Shown here: piece by piece, positions 16,501 to 24,854 of the stretch | How the letters are laid out: every line of letters starts with the position of its first letter | Numbering within the stretch: position 1 is the first letter of the stretch | Source of the DNA: a virus | Length of the DNA stretch: 36,144 nt | Virus record (IMG/VR): IMGVR_UViG_3300004807_000007 | Location: 1 to 36,144 of that record | Reading direction: 5' to 3' (one strand) | Program-made: the position numbers and the translations under genes | Notes under the pieces: model-generated | The model's database searches: none | The model's input: the letters and a program-made list of their open reading frames with translations, nothing else | What the model was told of the DNA's origin: nothing

Positions 16501-16629
16501 ACCACAACTGGTATCAAATATGCTGGTGGTAGCAATACTTTATCAACAGCAGTTGGTGCCATTGACATACTAAACGTATTATTTGATGGCACCAATTATT
16601 ATGCTAGTTTGGTCAAAGGATATGCATAA
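13555..16629 (+). CDS. Long repetitive tail fibre protein, 1024 aa
   Basis: Receptor-binding or fibre protein of 1024 residues, rich in Asn, Ala, Thr, Gly and Val, almost without Cys, with many beta-type repeats. YGNANVAAYL or close variants occur five times (from about residues 94, 150, 206, 286, 568); the first two repeats are identical over most of 56 residues. Segments like NLTLTGNLTANNASI and VSGNISAGNVAV suggest a trimeric beta-helix. The C-terminus (GGSGSYTLTTTGIKYAGGSN to YYASLVKGYA) resembles the end domains of phage fibres. A fair ribosome-binding site (AAGGA) precedes it; the stop overlaps the next ATG. Confidence 0.8.
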   Translation: MANVSVGSTPGLYIGSGSSTILNNAQQLNSLLANSSSVGFYLTNSNQSETAVVLASGVTAGSFGNATYYPTFTVGADGRLTAAGAIQSAAANTYGNANVAAYLPTDPTFTGYLTYANANAASQAVSINTINANLGAFEIYANATFGTSNYGNANVAAYLPTDPTFTGYLTYANANAASQAVSINTINANLGAFEIYANATFGTSNYGNANVAGYLPTYTGNIGAGNVNVSGNVIASYHLGNGGKLTSLTGAAAGTYGSDVLIPSIVVDATGRITQITTNAISGGGSYGNANVAAYLSSNTVTTIFTTGNITTSANVNATGNFYGNLIAANILVANIGIQSYTTYQTATTPQYSKGVVWYDNTQDSLAYYNSVTNNEVNIGQETQFQAYNNTGSTIVQGAPVYINGSFGSWPNIALAQGNNLTSAQVAGVANQAIPAGSYGYVVSSGTVANILLVSYSAGDNLYLSSTTPGVLQNFAPSTGYVTRVGVVSYNGAQGRFIVSLINPVNNQQFGNLTLTGNLTANNASITNQLSTGSVLTSGAVTAGNLITTNGVYWANGVSYASTIPGTYGNTQVAAYLLAPGPIGSGTPNTGAFTTLAGTLSTAAQTNITSVGTLTGLTVSGNISAGNVAVTTKTQTGSLYTTNGVYWTGNGAAYSTGGGSSFTGDLAGSILDDSTNNRIFANAYPLSTPVATWNGNVFINQIAVKPTYSGGALQPPSSGNQIGQIVGQVVSGNIGYQSRYGTQTSAQTMMGYLQSWPVTANTMNNNDRIRAIQGVNEVNLNGYTWGSMTTAANTATTLVGTSGLSQIVGSGQAGAVIGTLGAIISIPVTGSANIQYATNFMATTSYNATNAYTASNIAYARMLGGTLQQTGNLTIQNAVGLHTTTGWATATNKYVVLNDDPTSVIQTSGNVAVTGNLQMQAYQETVVATGFTGGAWTANVAAGTVQSATLTSNISSLTFTNMPKGGSVTLIITQGGSGSYTLTTTGIKYAGGSNTLSTAVGAIDILNVLFDGTNYYASLVKGYA
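13834..14001 (+). repeat. 168-bp tandem repeat in the fibre gene, unit 1
   Basis: Unit of 168 bases (56 codons) starting TATGGCAATGCCAACGTAGC, repeated at 14002-14169 with only scattered, mostly third-position differences; a partial third unit starts at 14170. The frame is kept, so repeat number can change without breaking the fibre. Confidence 0.9.
14002..14169 (+). repeat. 168-bp tandem repeat in the fibre gene, unit 2
   Basis: Second unit, starting TATGGTAATGCCAACGTAGC, followed at 14170 by the first part of another unit before the sequence diverges at GTAGCAGGTTAT. Confidence 0.9.
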
Positions 16630-17501
16630 TGTTTGGAGCGATGCGTCAATCGTGGTATGATGCTCAACCATCAGCAATAACTGCCACATATCTAATTGTT
16701 GGTGGTGGTGGCGGTGCCAGCTGTTCAGATGGTGGTGGTGGCGGTGCTGGCGGTTTATTAACTGGCACAACAACTTTAACTCCTGGAACTACTTATAATT
16801 TTGTTATTGGTGCAGGCGGTGCAGGAACAACTAATAACGGTGTCACAGGTACCACAGGTGCAAATTCTACAGGTTTTGGTTTAACCGCATATGGCGGTGG
16901 CGGCGGCGGTGGCGGCGGAGCACAAAATGGTGGCAATGGTGGTTCAGGTGGCGGTTCTGGTAACGGTGGCGGCGGAGCAAACACAGCTGGAACAGGTGTT
17001 TCTGGACAAGGTTATGCTGGCGGAACATCAACGGGTAGTGCTGGCAATGGTGGCCTAGCTTATTGCGGTGGCGGTGGTGGTGGCGCTGGTGGAACTGGCG
17101 GCAACGGAACAACAACCAATGGTGGTAATGGTGGCCCAGGTGTTCAAAATTCAATTACAGGATCAGCTAACTATTATGCCGCAGGCGGTGGCGGAGCTGC
17201 CTTTAACGTTGGGTTTGGTACAGCAGGTGCTGGAGGCACAGGTGGAGGAGGCGCAGGTGGCCAGGGTGACAGCGGCAATGCCAATGGCCCAGGTGGTAAT
17301 GGTTCAACTCCTGGTTCAGGTGGCGGTGGCGGTGCTGGTAATGGAGTATCAGGTGGCAATGGTGCTACTGGCATTGTTATTATTTCTATACCAACTGGTC
17401 AATATTCAGGAACCTATACAGGATCACCAAGCGTGTTTACATCAGGTGGTAATACAATTTTACAATGGGCCTCATCAGGTTCAGGAAGCTATACAGCCTA
17501 A
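16629..17501 (+). CDS. Glycine-rich tail adhesin-type protein, 290 aa
   Basis: Protein of 290 residues, most of it runs of Gly with Ala, Asn, Ser and Thr. The opening (TATYLIVGGGGGASCSDGGG, about residues 19-38, then LTPGTTYNFVIGAGGAG) matches the pattern of phage glycine-rich domains. Glycine-rich adhesins such as the tip protein of some T-even phages form packed polyglycine helices; a similar receptor-binding tip is plausible here. The C-terminus (GATGIVIISIPTGQYSG, ending GGNTILQWASSGSGSYTA) is a short beta unit. It starts on the last base of the preceding fibre stop, suggesting joint expression with it. Confidence 0.75.
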   Translation: MFGAMRQSWYDAQPSAITATYLIVGGGGGASCSDGGGGGAGGLLTGTTTLTPGTTYNFVIGAGGAGTTNNGVTGTTGANSTGFGLTAYGGGGGGGGGAQNGGNGGSGGGSGNGGGGANTAGTGVSGQGYAGGTSTGSAGNGGLAYCGGGGGGAGGTGGNGTTTNGGNGGPGVQNSITGSANYYAAGGGGAAFNVGFGTAGAGGTGGGGAGGQGDSGNANGPGGNGSTPGSGGGGGAGNGVSGGNGATGIVIISIPTGQYSGTYTGSPSVFTSGGNTILQWASSGSGSYTA

Positions 17502-17510
17502 GGACATATT

Positions 17511-19499
17511 ATGCCAATGCAAGCAGTTAAAACACCTTTTACCAATATGAGTTATACTCCTGATGTGCCATCAAGTGCATTAGGTGCCAATGAATACAAT
17601 GCTGGTCAAAATATTGAAACCAATGTACGTGGTATTAATAGTGTTGCTGGTGATGAATATATATTAAGTCAAATTCCAGGTAATACTATATTTGTAACAT
17701 CAGGATTTGATATTAATGGTACCTATTGGTTTATTGTAGCTACTGAACAAGGCAAATGGTATGCTATTGATTCAGCAGGTATTACAGACATTACTCCATC
17801 TCAAGGTATTGGTGGTGTAATTACAACATCAACAGCTTTTGATGCTCCTAGCGGAACTAGTAGTTCAATTGCCAATACACATACCTACTGGACTGTAACA
17901 CCTACAGGTGGATCAGGTTCAGGAGCAATATTACAAGTTAGTATTGCCAATAACAATGCATCATATGCAGGTGGTAATTATAACATATATGGTGTTGTTA
18001 ATGGTGGTACTTTATATGCTCAAGGAGATGTATTACATATTTCAGGTACTCAGGTTGGTGGCACAACACCAGCTAACGATATTACAACACCAATTTCTAA
18101 TTATGCCACATTTGGTACTACACCTGGAATAGGAAATTTTACAGGTTATAATTCTAGTACAGTTATTACTGCTAGTTGGAATGGTGGAGTAGTATTCTTA
18201 AATGATCAAATCAATCCACCAATGTATTTTGCTCCAGGACAATGGAGTCAAATACGCCTGTATGATAATTTGCCAGACAATTATGTTTGGAATTATGATG
18301 TCATTGTTCCTACATCAGGTCCACAGGCAGGCAATACAATTCCTTTGTATTCAAGTTTGACAGCAGGATTTATTCGTGTATACAATAGTCCTAACCTAGG
18401 TTCATTATTGGTCTCTGGTAATTTAACAGGCACTATTGCCGCAAACGTAGTTACACCAACACCAGGAACTATACAACATTTACCAACTACAGTACGTTGG
18501 AGTCAAAACTTTGGTTTGAACTCAGGTCCAACTACCTGGGCACCTACTGTTACCAACGTAGCCAACGAAGTTGAAATGCCAGTACGTGGTCCAGTTATTG
18601 ATGGTTTCCCATTGAATGGTAACTTTTATATTTGTAGTTATTGGGACACCTGTTTAATGAGTCCTATTGCTTATCAGTCAAGTTATGCACCTGTGTTTGG
18701 TATTAAACTTGTTAACCAAGGTCGCGGCCTACTGAATGAAAATTGCTGGGCCAACGTAGACAATACTGTGTTTGGTCTAGATGCACGTGACATTTGGCAA
18801 TTTGATGGCGGTAACTTCAAGGCCATTGGTAACCAACGTGTTAAAACTTATTTCTATAACAATTTGAATCCAAGTTATACAAATCAAGTTTTTATGCAAC
18901 ACAATAGTGCCAAATATCAAATTGAAATTTATTATCCTGATCTAACATCAACTGGTCAATGTAATCAAATGATTGCTTATCGTTATGACCTAGATGCGTG
19001 GCAACCACCACGTCAGGTTACAGCGGCAACACAATCAACAGAAGCTCCACGCTGGACAGGCACAGATTTTAACTTAGCCACTCGTGGTGTTGTTTATAGT
19101 ACCTTTGCTAATGTTGCTACAACTAACAATACAAGTTTGATACAAAAAGATACAGGAACAAGTTTTATTGGCAATACTGCTATTAACAGCCTGTTCCAAC
19201 GCAACAACATTTCGTATGGTCAACCATACTCTGCTAGCGTATTAGTACATCGCGTATTGCCAGAAGTTTATGGCACAGGTAATATTACTGTAACTGTAGG
19301 TGGAGCAGATTCAGTGGCCAATGCTGTTGTTTATAGCGCCAATGTAACAATGCCAATACAAACAAGTAATCCTTGGACACAAATTAATCAAAACGAATCT
19401 CGCGTTGTTACAATGCAGGTAGGAGCCAATAGTGCTGTTGATAGCTGGCAAATGACTGCGGCCAATTGGCAAGTGACAGTCGTACAAGACACAAGGTAA
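17511..19499 (+). CDS. Tail hub / nozzle-like protein, 662 aa (gp10-like)
   Basis: Beta-rich protein of 662 residues with repeated aromatic and Asp/Gly turns (WFIVATEQGKWYAIDSAGI; VFGLDARDIWQFDGGNFKAI; MIAYRYDLDAWQPPRQV), reminiscent of a beta-propeller. Length, opening and context resemble the tail-hub or stabilisation proteins of short-tailed phages (P22 gp10, T7 gp12 class), which extend the tail below the adaptor. The family call is from general pattern and remains moderate. AAGGA lies a few bases before the ATG. It lies among fibre genes, as expected for a fibre-anchoring protein. Confidence 0.6.
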   Translation: MPMQAVKTPFTNMSYTPDVPSSALGANEYNAGQNIETNVRGINSVAGDEYILSQIPGNTIFVTSGFDINGTYWFIVATEQGKWYAIDSAGITDITPSQGIGGVITTSTAFDAPSGTSSSIANTHTYWTVTPTGGSGSGAILQVSIANNNASYAGGNYNIYGVVNGGTLYAQGDVLHISGTQVGGTTPANDITTPISNYATFGTTPGIGNFTGYNSSTVITASWNGGVVFLNDQINPPMYFAPGQWSQIRLYDNLPDNYVWNYDVIVPTSGPQAGNTIPLYSSLTAGFIRVYNSPNLGSLLVSGNLTGTIAANVVTPTPGTIQHLPTTVRWSQNFGLNSGPTTWAPTVTNVANEVEMPVRGPVIDGFPLNGNFYICSYWDTCLMSPIAYQSSYAPVFGIKLVNQGRGLLNENCWANVDNTVFGLDARDIWQFDGGNFKAIGNQRVKTYFYNNLNPSYTNQVFMQHNSAKYQIEIYYPDLTSTGQCNQMIAYRYDLDAWQPPRQVTAATQSTEAPRWTGTDFNLATRGVVYSTFANVATTNNTSLIQKDTGTSFIGNTAINSLFQRNNISYGQPYSASVLVHRVLPEVYGTGNITVTVGGADSVANAVVYSANVTMPIQTSNPWTQINQNESRVVTMQVGANSAVDSWQMTAANWQVTVVQDTR

Positions 19500-19503
19500 T
19501 TTA

Positions 19504-22500
19504 ATGAGCAATTTTGCTTTAGATGTTGGAAGTAGTCAAGGCGATATTATATCCAGCCTCAACTATGCTTTGGCTAACTTAGGCCAAGGCACAGGCACAA
19601 CTGCTAATTTAGGAAATGTATTAACAGCCAACGTAACCACTGGTAATATTACTACCATTGGTAATAGTACTGTTATTGGTTATCTATATCAATATATGGA
19701 TGTGGCCTATGCCAACACAGCCACTGGTGGTAGTTTTTCAAGTAACAGTCAAAACAAAAGTTATTTTGGTTTAAGAAACCTTACAGCCAATGTATGGGAT
19801 ACCAATCCTGTTGACTACACTTGGTATCAATTGGCAGGTGGTTTTGGCACAACAAAAAGTCTATACTATCAAACTACAGGTGGTCGCCAAATTAATTTTC
19901 AGGCGGCTACAACAAGTCCTGGTTATTATTATAGAACGGTACAAGATAGTGTTCCTATCAATTTAGATAACGTAAGTTCAACACAAACAATTAGTACACA
20001 GGCAGTTTATTTAGATTGGCAATACACACCAGCAACGCCAACTGGCGGTACTTATAACTTTGGTAATTTGTATCTAACTGCTCCTACAGGATGGTCAGCT
20101 AATATTCCAAATGCCAGTCCAGGTAATGTAATTTACATTAGTGAAAATACATTCTCAAGTAGTCAAAATTTTATAGTTCCACCAAATGGTGCTTGGACAT
20201 TCCCAGTTATATTTTCTGCCAATGGCGCCGCTGGAGCAAACGGTCTTCCAGCCATAAGCACATATTATTTCCCTGCTTATACCACAGGCAATGTTATACC
20301 AACAACACCAATAGGTGGTAGTTGGGATTTTGGTAATGTATCAGGAACTCCTCCACACGATCCATTTGATTATCTTATACCATATCAATATATCAAGCCT
20401 AGTACTATTACTGTTACTGCTGGTAATACCAATGTTATCAGTTTAGCAAATCTTAATCTTGGTAATACCTATATAAACTATAACTATTATACCGTTTATG
20501 CCAATACATATAATCCTGGTCCTAATACCAGTTATGCTGTTGGTTCAGCTATCTATGGTGGCAAATACATTACTGACTTTACAGTTTCACAAAATACTGC
20601 TTATGTAGATTTACTATTAGTAGGTGCTGGTGGTGCAGGTTCAGCAGGTGAAGAAGGATACGATCCATACATATTTGAAGTTTGTGCTGCCAGTGGTGGT
20701 AATGTTTGTATAGTTAGTAATATTGCTTTACCAGTTGGTGCATATCGTATTGTACACGGTCCAGGTTGTGATACAGTATTATTAAAAAATGATAATTCAA
20801 TTAGTTATACAGCCACACAAGGTACATCAGGTCACGTAAACCGTGCCGCCAATGTGGCAGCTGGTTATGGTGGCGGATTAAATGGTGGCGCAAGAACACC
20901 AGGAACTCCTTATCCTTTAGGTACTGTAGATAACACAGGCAATTATCAAGGTGGTTATGGCGTTGCAGATCCTTGGAATCAAATTACTTGGGCAGGCAAT
21001 ATTGCTGGCAATGGTGTAGCATACTTTGGTGGTGGTGGTTCAGCTGGTAAAACACTTCCAGCTGTATATGCTGGACCATATCCTGCTACTCCTGGTGGCT
21101 TAGGTGGTGGTGGAGCTGGACAAGGTATTACAAGTTCTACTACTTATAGTTTTGCTGTTTCTGGTCAATTTAGCACTGGTGGTGGCGGTGGCGGCGGTGC
21201 CGCAACTAATGGTAATTTTGGACAACCGCCAATAAACAATTTTCAAGGCACACTTGGATATAGTATCTATGATACATTTAGCGTAGGTGGTGTTGCTGTT
21301 ATTCGTCAACACAATCCATTGCCTGCTAACTTGGTAATTAATACTTGGTCAACTACACCTATATCAACTGCATCTAATATTTTATATTCTTGTTATAGTG
21401 TGCCTAGTGTGGCTGGTAACGTAGGTAATGTTACAAGTTTGACCTGGACAACTCCTGTACAATTTAGTGGTAACACAGGTGCTAACGGCGCACCAGGAAC
21501 AAATGGTAACGTAGGTAGTCGTGGATTTATTCCAATGGCCTATGTTGTAACCGCAAGTGATCCTACTAGTTATACAGACGCACAATATACCTATGCGTTT
21601 ACTGCTAATCGTGCTAACATATCGCCTCCTATTGGTACAGGTTATAGCCCAATTGATGGTGACGTAGCACAGTTTGTTTATCCTAGTACTAATGTATTAA
21701 CTGTTAAAACATTCCAAACTAATACCAGCCCACAATGGCAAGCAGTTAATGGACAAGTTATTTCAGGTAACGTATTTGTTACAGGTTCTATCAATGCCAG
21801 CGCCTTAAATGCCAATGATGTTTATGCATTAAACATAGCAAGCACAAGTGCCAATGTAGGTAATGTTACAAGTCCAGGTTTCTGGTTACAGGCCAGTTCA
21901 GGTGATGCTCGCTTTGCTGGTAATACCAATATTGGTAATAGTTTAATTGTTGGCGCCAATGCACAGATTGGCGGTAATCTTAATGTTGGTACCAATGCTA
22001 CAATTGGATCAAATTTAACTGTAGGTAATAATACTAGCATTGGTGCTAATTTATCAGTGGGCACAAATGCCAACATTGGAGCAAATGCTATTATTGGTGG
22101 CAATTTAACTGTTGGTTCAAATGCCAACATTGGTGGTAACTTAAACGTAGTTGGTCTAATTACAGCAGGTAATTTACAGAGTAATACTGTTTCTACTACC
22201 ACAATGCAAATTAATAGTGTTACTACTACATCTGGTTTTACCACTCCAGGATATTTTGACAGCAGTCCTAACAGCAGTATGAGTTATGCTGGTTTTGATG
22301 GAACTTATTATATCTATTTGACAAGTAATATAGTACCAATCAGCACAAATACTATAATCACAACTGCCAACGTAGTTAACGTTATCAGCGGATTTATGGA
22401 TGTTAGTGGATACACAAATTTTGGTAGTTATACTGGAATTCCACAAATATATGGAGAAATACTTCGTTATGTTAATGGTAGTTTTTCTGGGGTAGTTAAT

Positions 22501-22746
22501 AACACTACGGTGTTTACTCCAGCATATAATGCCTTTACTGGACTAGCCCTAACTACACAAACTCAATTGGCATATAGATTAAATGAAGTAGCCATTGTTG
22601 ATGCTGGTACGGTTACGCCACCTGCGTATATTCAATACTATTGGGCCTATGGTGCTTATCTTAGTATGACCAGTAATCATCAACCATCACAACCAAACAT
22701 CACAGTTAGTAGTTATGGTATGACATCTACCAATTATAAGAGATAA
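19504..22746 (+). CDS. Large tail fibre / tip protein with collagen-like and glycine-rich parts, 1080 aa
   Basis: Long structural protein of 1080 residues. In order: an N-terminal region (DVGSSQGDIISSLNYALANL), beta-rich modules with YTWYQLAGGFGTTKSLYYQT, glycine-rich blocks (about 367-380 and 500-575), a short collagen-like stretch of six Gly-X-Y triplets (GNTGANGAPGTNGNVGSRG, about 657-675), a segment like the C-terminal part of tail-tip proteins (NGQVISGNVFVTGSINASAL), then a dodecapeptide repeat (about 809-885, for example NLNVGTNATIGSNLTVG) predicting a beta-helix. Probably a host-recognition fibre. The ATG lies five bases after the preceding stop; no strong ribosome-binding site is seen. 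Confidence 0.75.
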   Translation: MSNFALDVGSSQGDIISSLNYALANLGQGTGTTANLGNVLTANVTTGNITTIGNSTVIGYLYQYMDVAYANTATGGSFSSNSQNKSYFGLRNLTANVWDTNPVDYTWYQLAGGFGTTKSLYYQTTGGRQINFQAATTSPGYYYRTVQDSVPINLDNVSSTQTISTQAVYLDWQYTPATPTGGTYNFGNLYLTAPTGWSANIPNASPGNVIYISENTFSSSQNFIVPPNGAWTFPVIFSANGAAGANGLPAISTYYFPAYTTGNVIPTTPIGGSWDFGNVSGTPPHDPFDYLIPYQYIKPSTITVTAGNTNVISLANLNLGNTYINYNYYTVYANTYNPGPNTSYAVGSAIYGGKYITDFTVSQNTAYVDLLLVGAGGAGSAGEEGYDPYIFEVCAASGGNVCIVSNIALPVGAYRIVHGPGCDTVLLKNDNSISYTATQGTSGHVNRAANVAAGYGGGLNGGARTPGTPYPLGTVDNTGNYQGGYGVADPWNQITWAGNIAGNGVAYFGGGGSAGKTLPAVYAGPYPATPGGLGGGGAGQGITSSTTYSFAVSGQFSTGGGGGGGAATNGNFGQPPINNFQGTLGYSIYDTFSVGGVAVIRQHNPLPANLVINTWSTTPISTASNILYSCYSVPSVAGNVGNVTSLTWTTPVQFSGNTGANGAPGTNGNVGSRGFIPMAYVVTASDPTSYTDAQYTYAFTANRANISPPIGTGYSPIDGDVAQFVYPSTNVLTVKTFQTNTSPQWQAVNGQVISGNVFVTGSINASALNANDVYALNIASTSANVGNVTSPGFWLQASSGDARFAGNTNIGNSLIVGANAQIGGNLNVGTNATIGSNLTVGNNTSIGANLSVGTNANIGANAIIGGNLTVGSNANIGGNLNVVGLITAGNLQSNTVSTTTMQINSVTTTSGFTTPGYFDSSPNSSMSYAGFDGTYYIYLTSNIVPISTNTIITTANVVNVISGFMDVSGYTNFGSYTGIPQIYGEILRYVNGSFSGVVNNTTVFTPAYNAFTGLALTTQTQLAYRLNEVAIVDAGTVTPPAYIQYYWAYGAYLSMTSNHQPSQPNITVSSYGMTSTNYKR
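21930..22150 (+). repeat. Dodecapeptide (36-bp) repeat array in the fibre gene
   Basis: About six imperfect units of 12 residues with the pattern N-A-x-I-G-x-N-L-x-V-G-x code for alternating IG and VG turns. The regular hydrophobic spacing suggests a left- or right-handed beta-helix near the fibre tip. Limits are approximate. Confidence 0.7.
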
Positions 22747-22750
22747 CTTT

Positions 22751-23008
22751 ATGGATTTTACTAACAGTACTAATACTTCTCCATTTCCTATTGCTAATAA
22801 TCGCGTAGATATAACAACGGCCATACGCAACACACGTAATCAATTATTGCGAGACAATGTTGATACTGTAAATCCTGTACGTTATGCTGCCTTGACTGCT
22901 GATCAACAAGCAGAATTGGCAGCTTATAGACAAGCATTACTTAATATTCCGCAACAAACAGGTTGGCCAAATACAATTGACTGGCCAACTAAACCCACTT
23001 GGCTATAA
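22751..23008 (+). CDS. Tail fibre assembly chaperone-like protein, 85 aa
   Basis: Eighty-five residues. The second half (ALTADQQAELAAYRQALLNI, then PQQTGWPNTIDWPTKP) has the AYRQAL...P...G.P..I.WP..P signature of the phage tail assembly chaperone domain found after fibre genes and at the ends of some fibres. Such proteins help fibres fold or trimerise. It lies directly after the 1080-residue fibre, which is the natural client. No clear ribosome-binding site precedes it, so translation is probably coupled to the fibre gene. Confidence 0.7.
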   Translation: MDFTNSTNTSPFPIANNRVDITTAIRNTRNQLLRDNVDTVNPVRYAALTADQQAELAAYRQALLNIPQQTGWPNTIDWPTKPTWL

Positions 23009-23012
23009 AGGG

Positions 23013-23019
23013 TTAAATA
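23013..23019 (+). promoter_or_regulatory. TTAAATA box five bases before an ATG
   Basis: GGTTAAATA lies in the gap before the gene at 23042 and ends five bases before the ATG at 23025. The same string and spacing occur at 32681-32695, and GTTAAATA is also found before the gene at 24890. It resembles the CATAAATA boxes at other late genes. Confidence 0.4.
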
Positions 23020-23024
23020 TAGAT

Positions 23025-23042
23025 ATGAAAGAGAAACGATAA
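23025..23042 (+). CDS. Possible five-codon leader peptide (MKEKR)
   Basis: ATG AAA GAG AAA CGA TAA. Its ATG has the same five-base distance from a TAAATA box as the ATG codons of the genes at 12201 and 32695. Its stop overlaps the ATG of the next gene by one base (TAATG at 23040-23044). It could serve to bring ribosomes to that start. No other evidence supports it. Confidence 0.3.
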   Translation: MKEKR

Positions 23043-23905
23043 TGGACGATTTTACCTGGTATGATCCAACAACTTGGTGGGGAGATACAAGCACTACTCC
23101 TGTAGCGCCAACGGACACCTCTACAACTCCAACAGATACTTCTGCAACTCCAACCCCAACCTATACACCTAGTACTGATACTGGCATTTACCCAGATCCA
23201 GGTAGTCCAACTGGTTACAGTGATATTAATGGTAATATGGTTGACAGTACTGGACAACCAGTAAATTATGATAACAGTGGTCAGTTAATTGATAGTAATG
23301 GCAACGTTATTGGTAATGCAGGTCCATATCAACCACTGCCTACAGATACAACAACTACTACAGATGCCAATGGTAATTTAGTTACTGTAGATAGTAATGG
23401 TAATGTAGTAAATCAAAATCAAAGTGGTGGTTATGATCAGTATGGTAATCCAATTCCATCAACTCCTGCATCAACTGCGGCTGCAACAAGATCTATTGCT
23501 CAACAACAAGGTGGACAACAAGGTGGATCCAATAATGGACTGCTAGGTAGTTTGTTTGGCGGTGGTGATCAAACTGGTGGCGGTGGTAGCAGTAGTGGCT
23601 TATTAGGCACGTTAGGTATGTTGGCCGCTGGCGCAGGCGTAGGTGCTTTATTAAGCAATATGCTAGGCAACAAAGCCAGCAGTGGTGGTTCATCAAGTGT
23701 TGCCCCTGCTCAGGCAGCGACCATTGCTCCAAGCAATTTAACTTCAACACCGTTGGCTAGTCCTGGCATTAATCCAGGCTATGCTATGGGACAACCTGTA
23801 GCACAGGCACAACCATTACCTAGCAATCTTGGTAATTTGCCTACACCAAGTCAAATACAAACAATTAATCCACAGACATTAGCACCTGTGGCACCAAAGG
23901 TATAA
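23042..23905 (+). CDS. Thr/Pro-rich virion-type protein with a hydrophobic glycine-rich segment, 287 aa
   Basis: Protein of 287 residues: a Thr/Pro/Asp-rich N-terminus (TSTTPTDTSATPTPTYTPS), Asp/Asn/Gly turns of the type DSNGNVV repeated several times (about 70-135), then a Gly/Ala/Leu stretch (GLLGTLGMLAAGAGVGALLS, about 188-207) that could enter a membrane, and a Pro/Gln-rich tail. No family recognised. Neighbours are ejection-type proteins, so a role in crossing the host envelope is possible. The ATG overlaps the stop of the mini-frame at 23025. Confidence 0.7.
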   Translation: MDDFTWYDPTTWWGDTSTTPVAPTDTSTTPTDTSATPTPTYTPSTDTGIYPDPGSPTGYSDINGNMVDSTGQPVNYDNSGQLIDSNGNVIGNAGPYQPLPTDTTTTTDANGNLVTVDSNGNVVNQNQSGGYDQYGNPIPSTPASTAAATRSIAQQQGGQQGGSNNGLLGSLFGGGDQTGGGGSSSGLLGTLGMLAAGAGVGALLSNMLGNKASSGGSSSVAPAQAATIAPSNLTSTPLASPGINPGYAMGQPVAQAQPLPSNLGNLPTPSQIQTINPQTLAPVAPKV

Positions 23906-23906
23906 T

Positions 23907-24854
23907 ATGAGTCAAGGTAAATTAGGCGGCAGTTCAGGCGGCACTAACACAGCACAAGGCGGTGGTAATGATCTAATGACCTTTTTGTTTGGTAATACTT
24001 TTTCAGGTACTCATAACAACGCAAATACATATAATCAACCAAGTTATGGTGGTACTAATTATTCGCGTCCAACAAATACTGGAGGTCAGCAATCATCCAC
24101 AATGGCCAACCTAGGCAATCACTTATTAGCCAATACATTATTTGCTCCTACACCTCAGCCAGTTGCACAGCCAGTTGCACAGCCTTCGCCTTATACACCA
24201 CAACAACAAGCTATCTATCAACAACATCCACAGTGGGCGCCAAATTATGGAATGGCACAACAACAAACTTTACAACAGAATTTAGCAAAACAATATGGAT
24301 TACCTGTTCCTCAATATGGAACAACGCCCGCACAACCTGTGGCACATCCAACAACAGGTGGTACAAGTATTCCAGGCGGTGGAGCATTTGCTAACAAAAT
24401 TGGCGGTAGTGCTGGGTCAGCTGTGGGCAAAGGACTGTTTGGCGGACAAGGACAGACTCCTGCTGGACAAACTCCTGGAGAACAAACTCCTACTGGTCCA
24501 GGTATGGGTGGCGTAGCATATGATGAAGAAGGTAACCTAATGCCTGGTTATCAACTAGATGAAAACAATAATCCTGTATGGACAGGACAAAATGAACCAA
24601 CTGCTCCAATTGCACCTACTACACCTGAAGTACCAACTAATCCAGTAGCATATGATGACAATGGTAATTTAATGCCTGGTTATCAACTGAATGAAGAAAA
24701 CAATCCTGTTTGGACAGGACAATATGAACCAACGCAGTTTGATCCAACACAATTCCAATATGATCCAACGCAATTTCAGTTTGATCCAACACAATTCCAA
24801 TATGATCCAACATCATTTGATTCAAGCGGCATTGACTTCAGTGGCGGTTGGTAA
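23907..24854 (+). CDS. Gln/Pro-rich protein with two repeat types, 315 aa
   Basis: Low-complexity protein of 315 residues. Its start MSQGKLGG matches that of the protein at 1288. Near the C-terminus it carries two copies of a unit of about 30 residues (GNLMPGYQL and NNPVWTGQ with EPT; about residues 203-232 and 247-276), followed by a heptapeptide series DPTQFQY / DPTQFQF / DPTQFQY / DPTSFDS. No family recognised. It lies between other Gly/Gln-rich virion-type genes and may be an elongated or disordered internal virion protein. It starts two bases after the preceding stop. Confidence 0.7.
   Translation: MSQGKLGGSSGGTNTAQGGGNDLMTFLFGNTFSGTHNNANTYNQPSYGGTNYSRPTNTGGQQSSTMANLGNHLLANTLFAPTPQPVAQPVAQPSPYTPQQQAIYQQHPQWAPNYGMAQQQTLQQNLAKQYGLPVPQYGTTPAQPVAHPTTGGTSIPGGGAFANKIGGSAGSAVGKGLFGGQGQTPAGQTPGEQTPTGPGMGGVAYDEEGNLMPGYQLDENNNPVWTGQNEPTAPIAPTTPEVPTNPVAYDDNGNLMPGYQLNEENNPVWTGQYEPTQFDPTQFQYDPTQFQFDPTQFQYDPTSFDSSGIDFSGGW
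24513..24821 (+). repeat. In-frame repeats: two 132-bp-spaced units and four 21-bp units
   Basis: The first repeat (24513 and 24645, period 132 bases) codes for AYD(E/D)-x-GNLMPGYQL-x-E-x-NNPVWTGQ. The second is a 21-base unit beginning GATCCAAC at 24741, 24762, 24783 and 24804, the last one incomplete. All keep the frame. Confidence 0.85.

Noticed and set aside
16793-17374. Pro-rich and His-rich frames on the minus strand
   Set aside because: GC-rich glycine codons on the plus strand read as proline or histidine on the other strand; no independent support.
17068-17550. 160-codon plus-strand frame rich in Val, Ala and Gln
   Set aside because: Out-of-frame reading of the glycine-rich adhesin gene; it overlaps two real genes.
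21822-22244. 140-codon minus-strand frame with regular LPP / FAPM repeats
   Set aside because: It is the antisense of the dodecapeptide repeat in the fibre gene; its regularity is inherited from that repeat.
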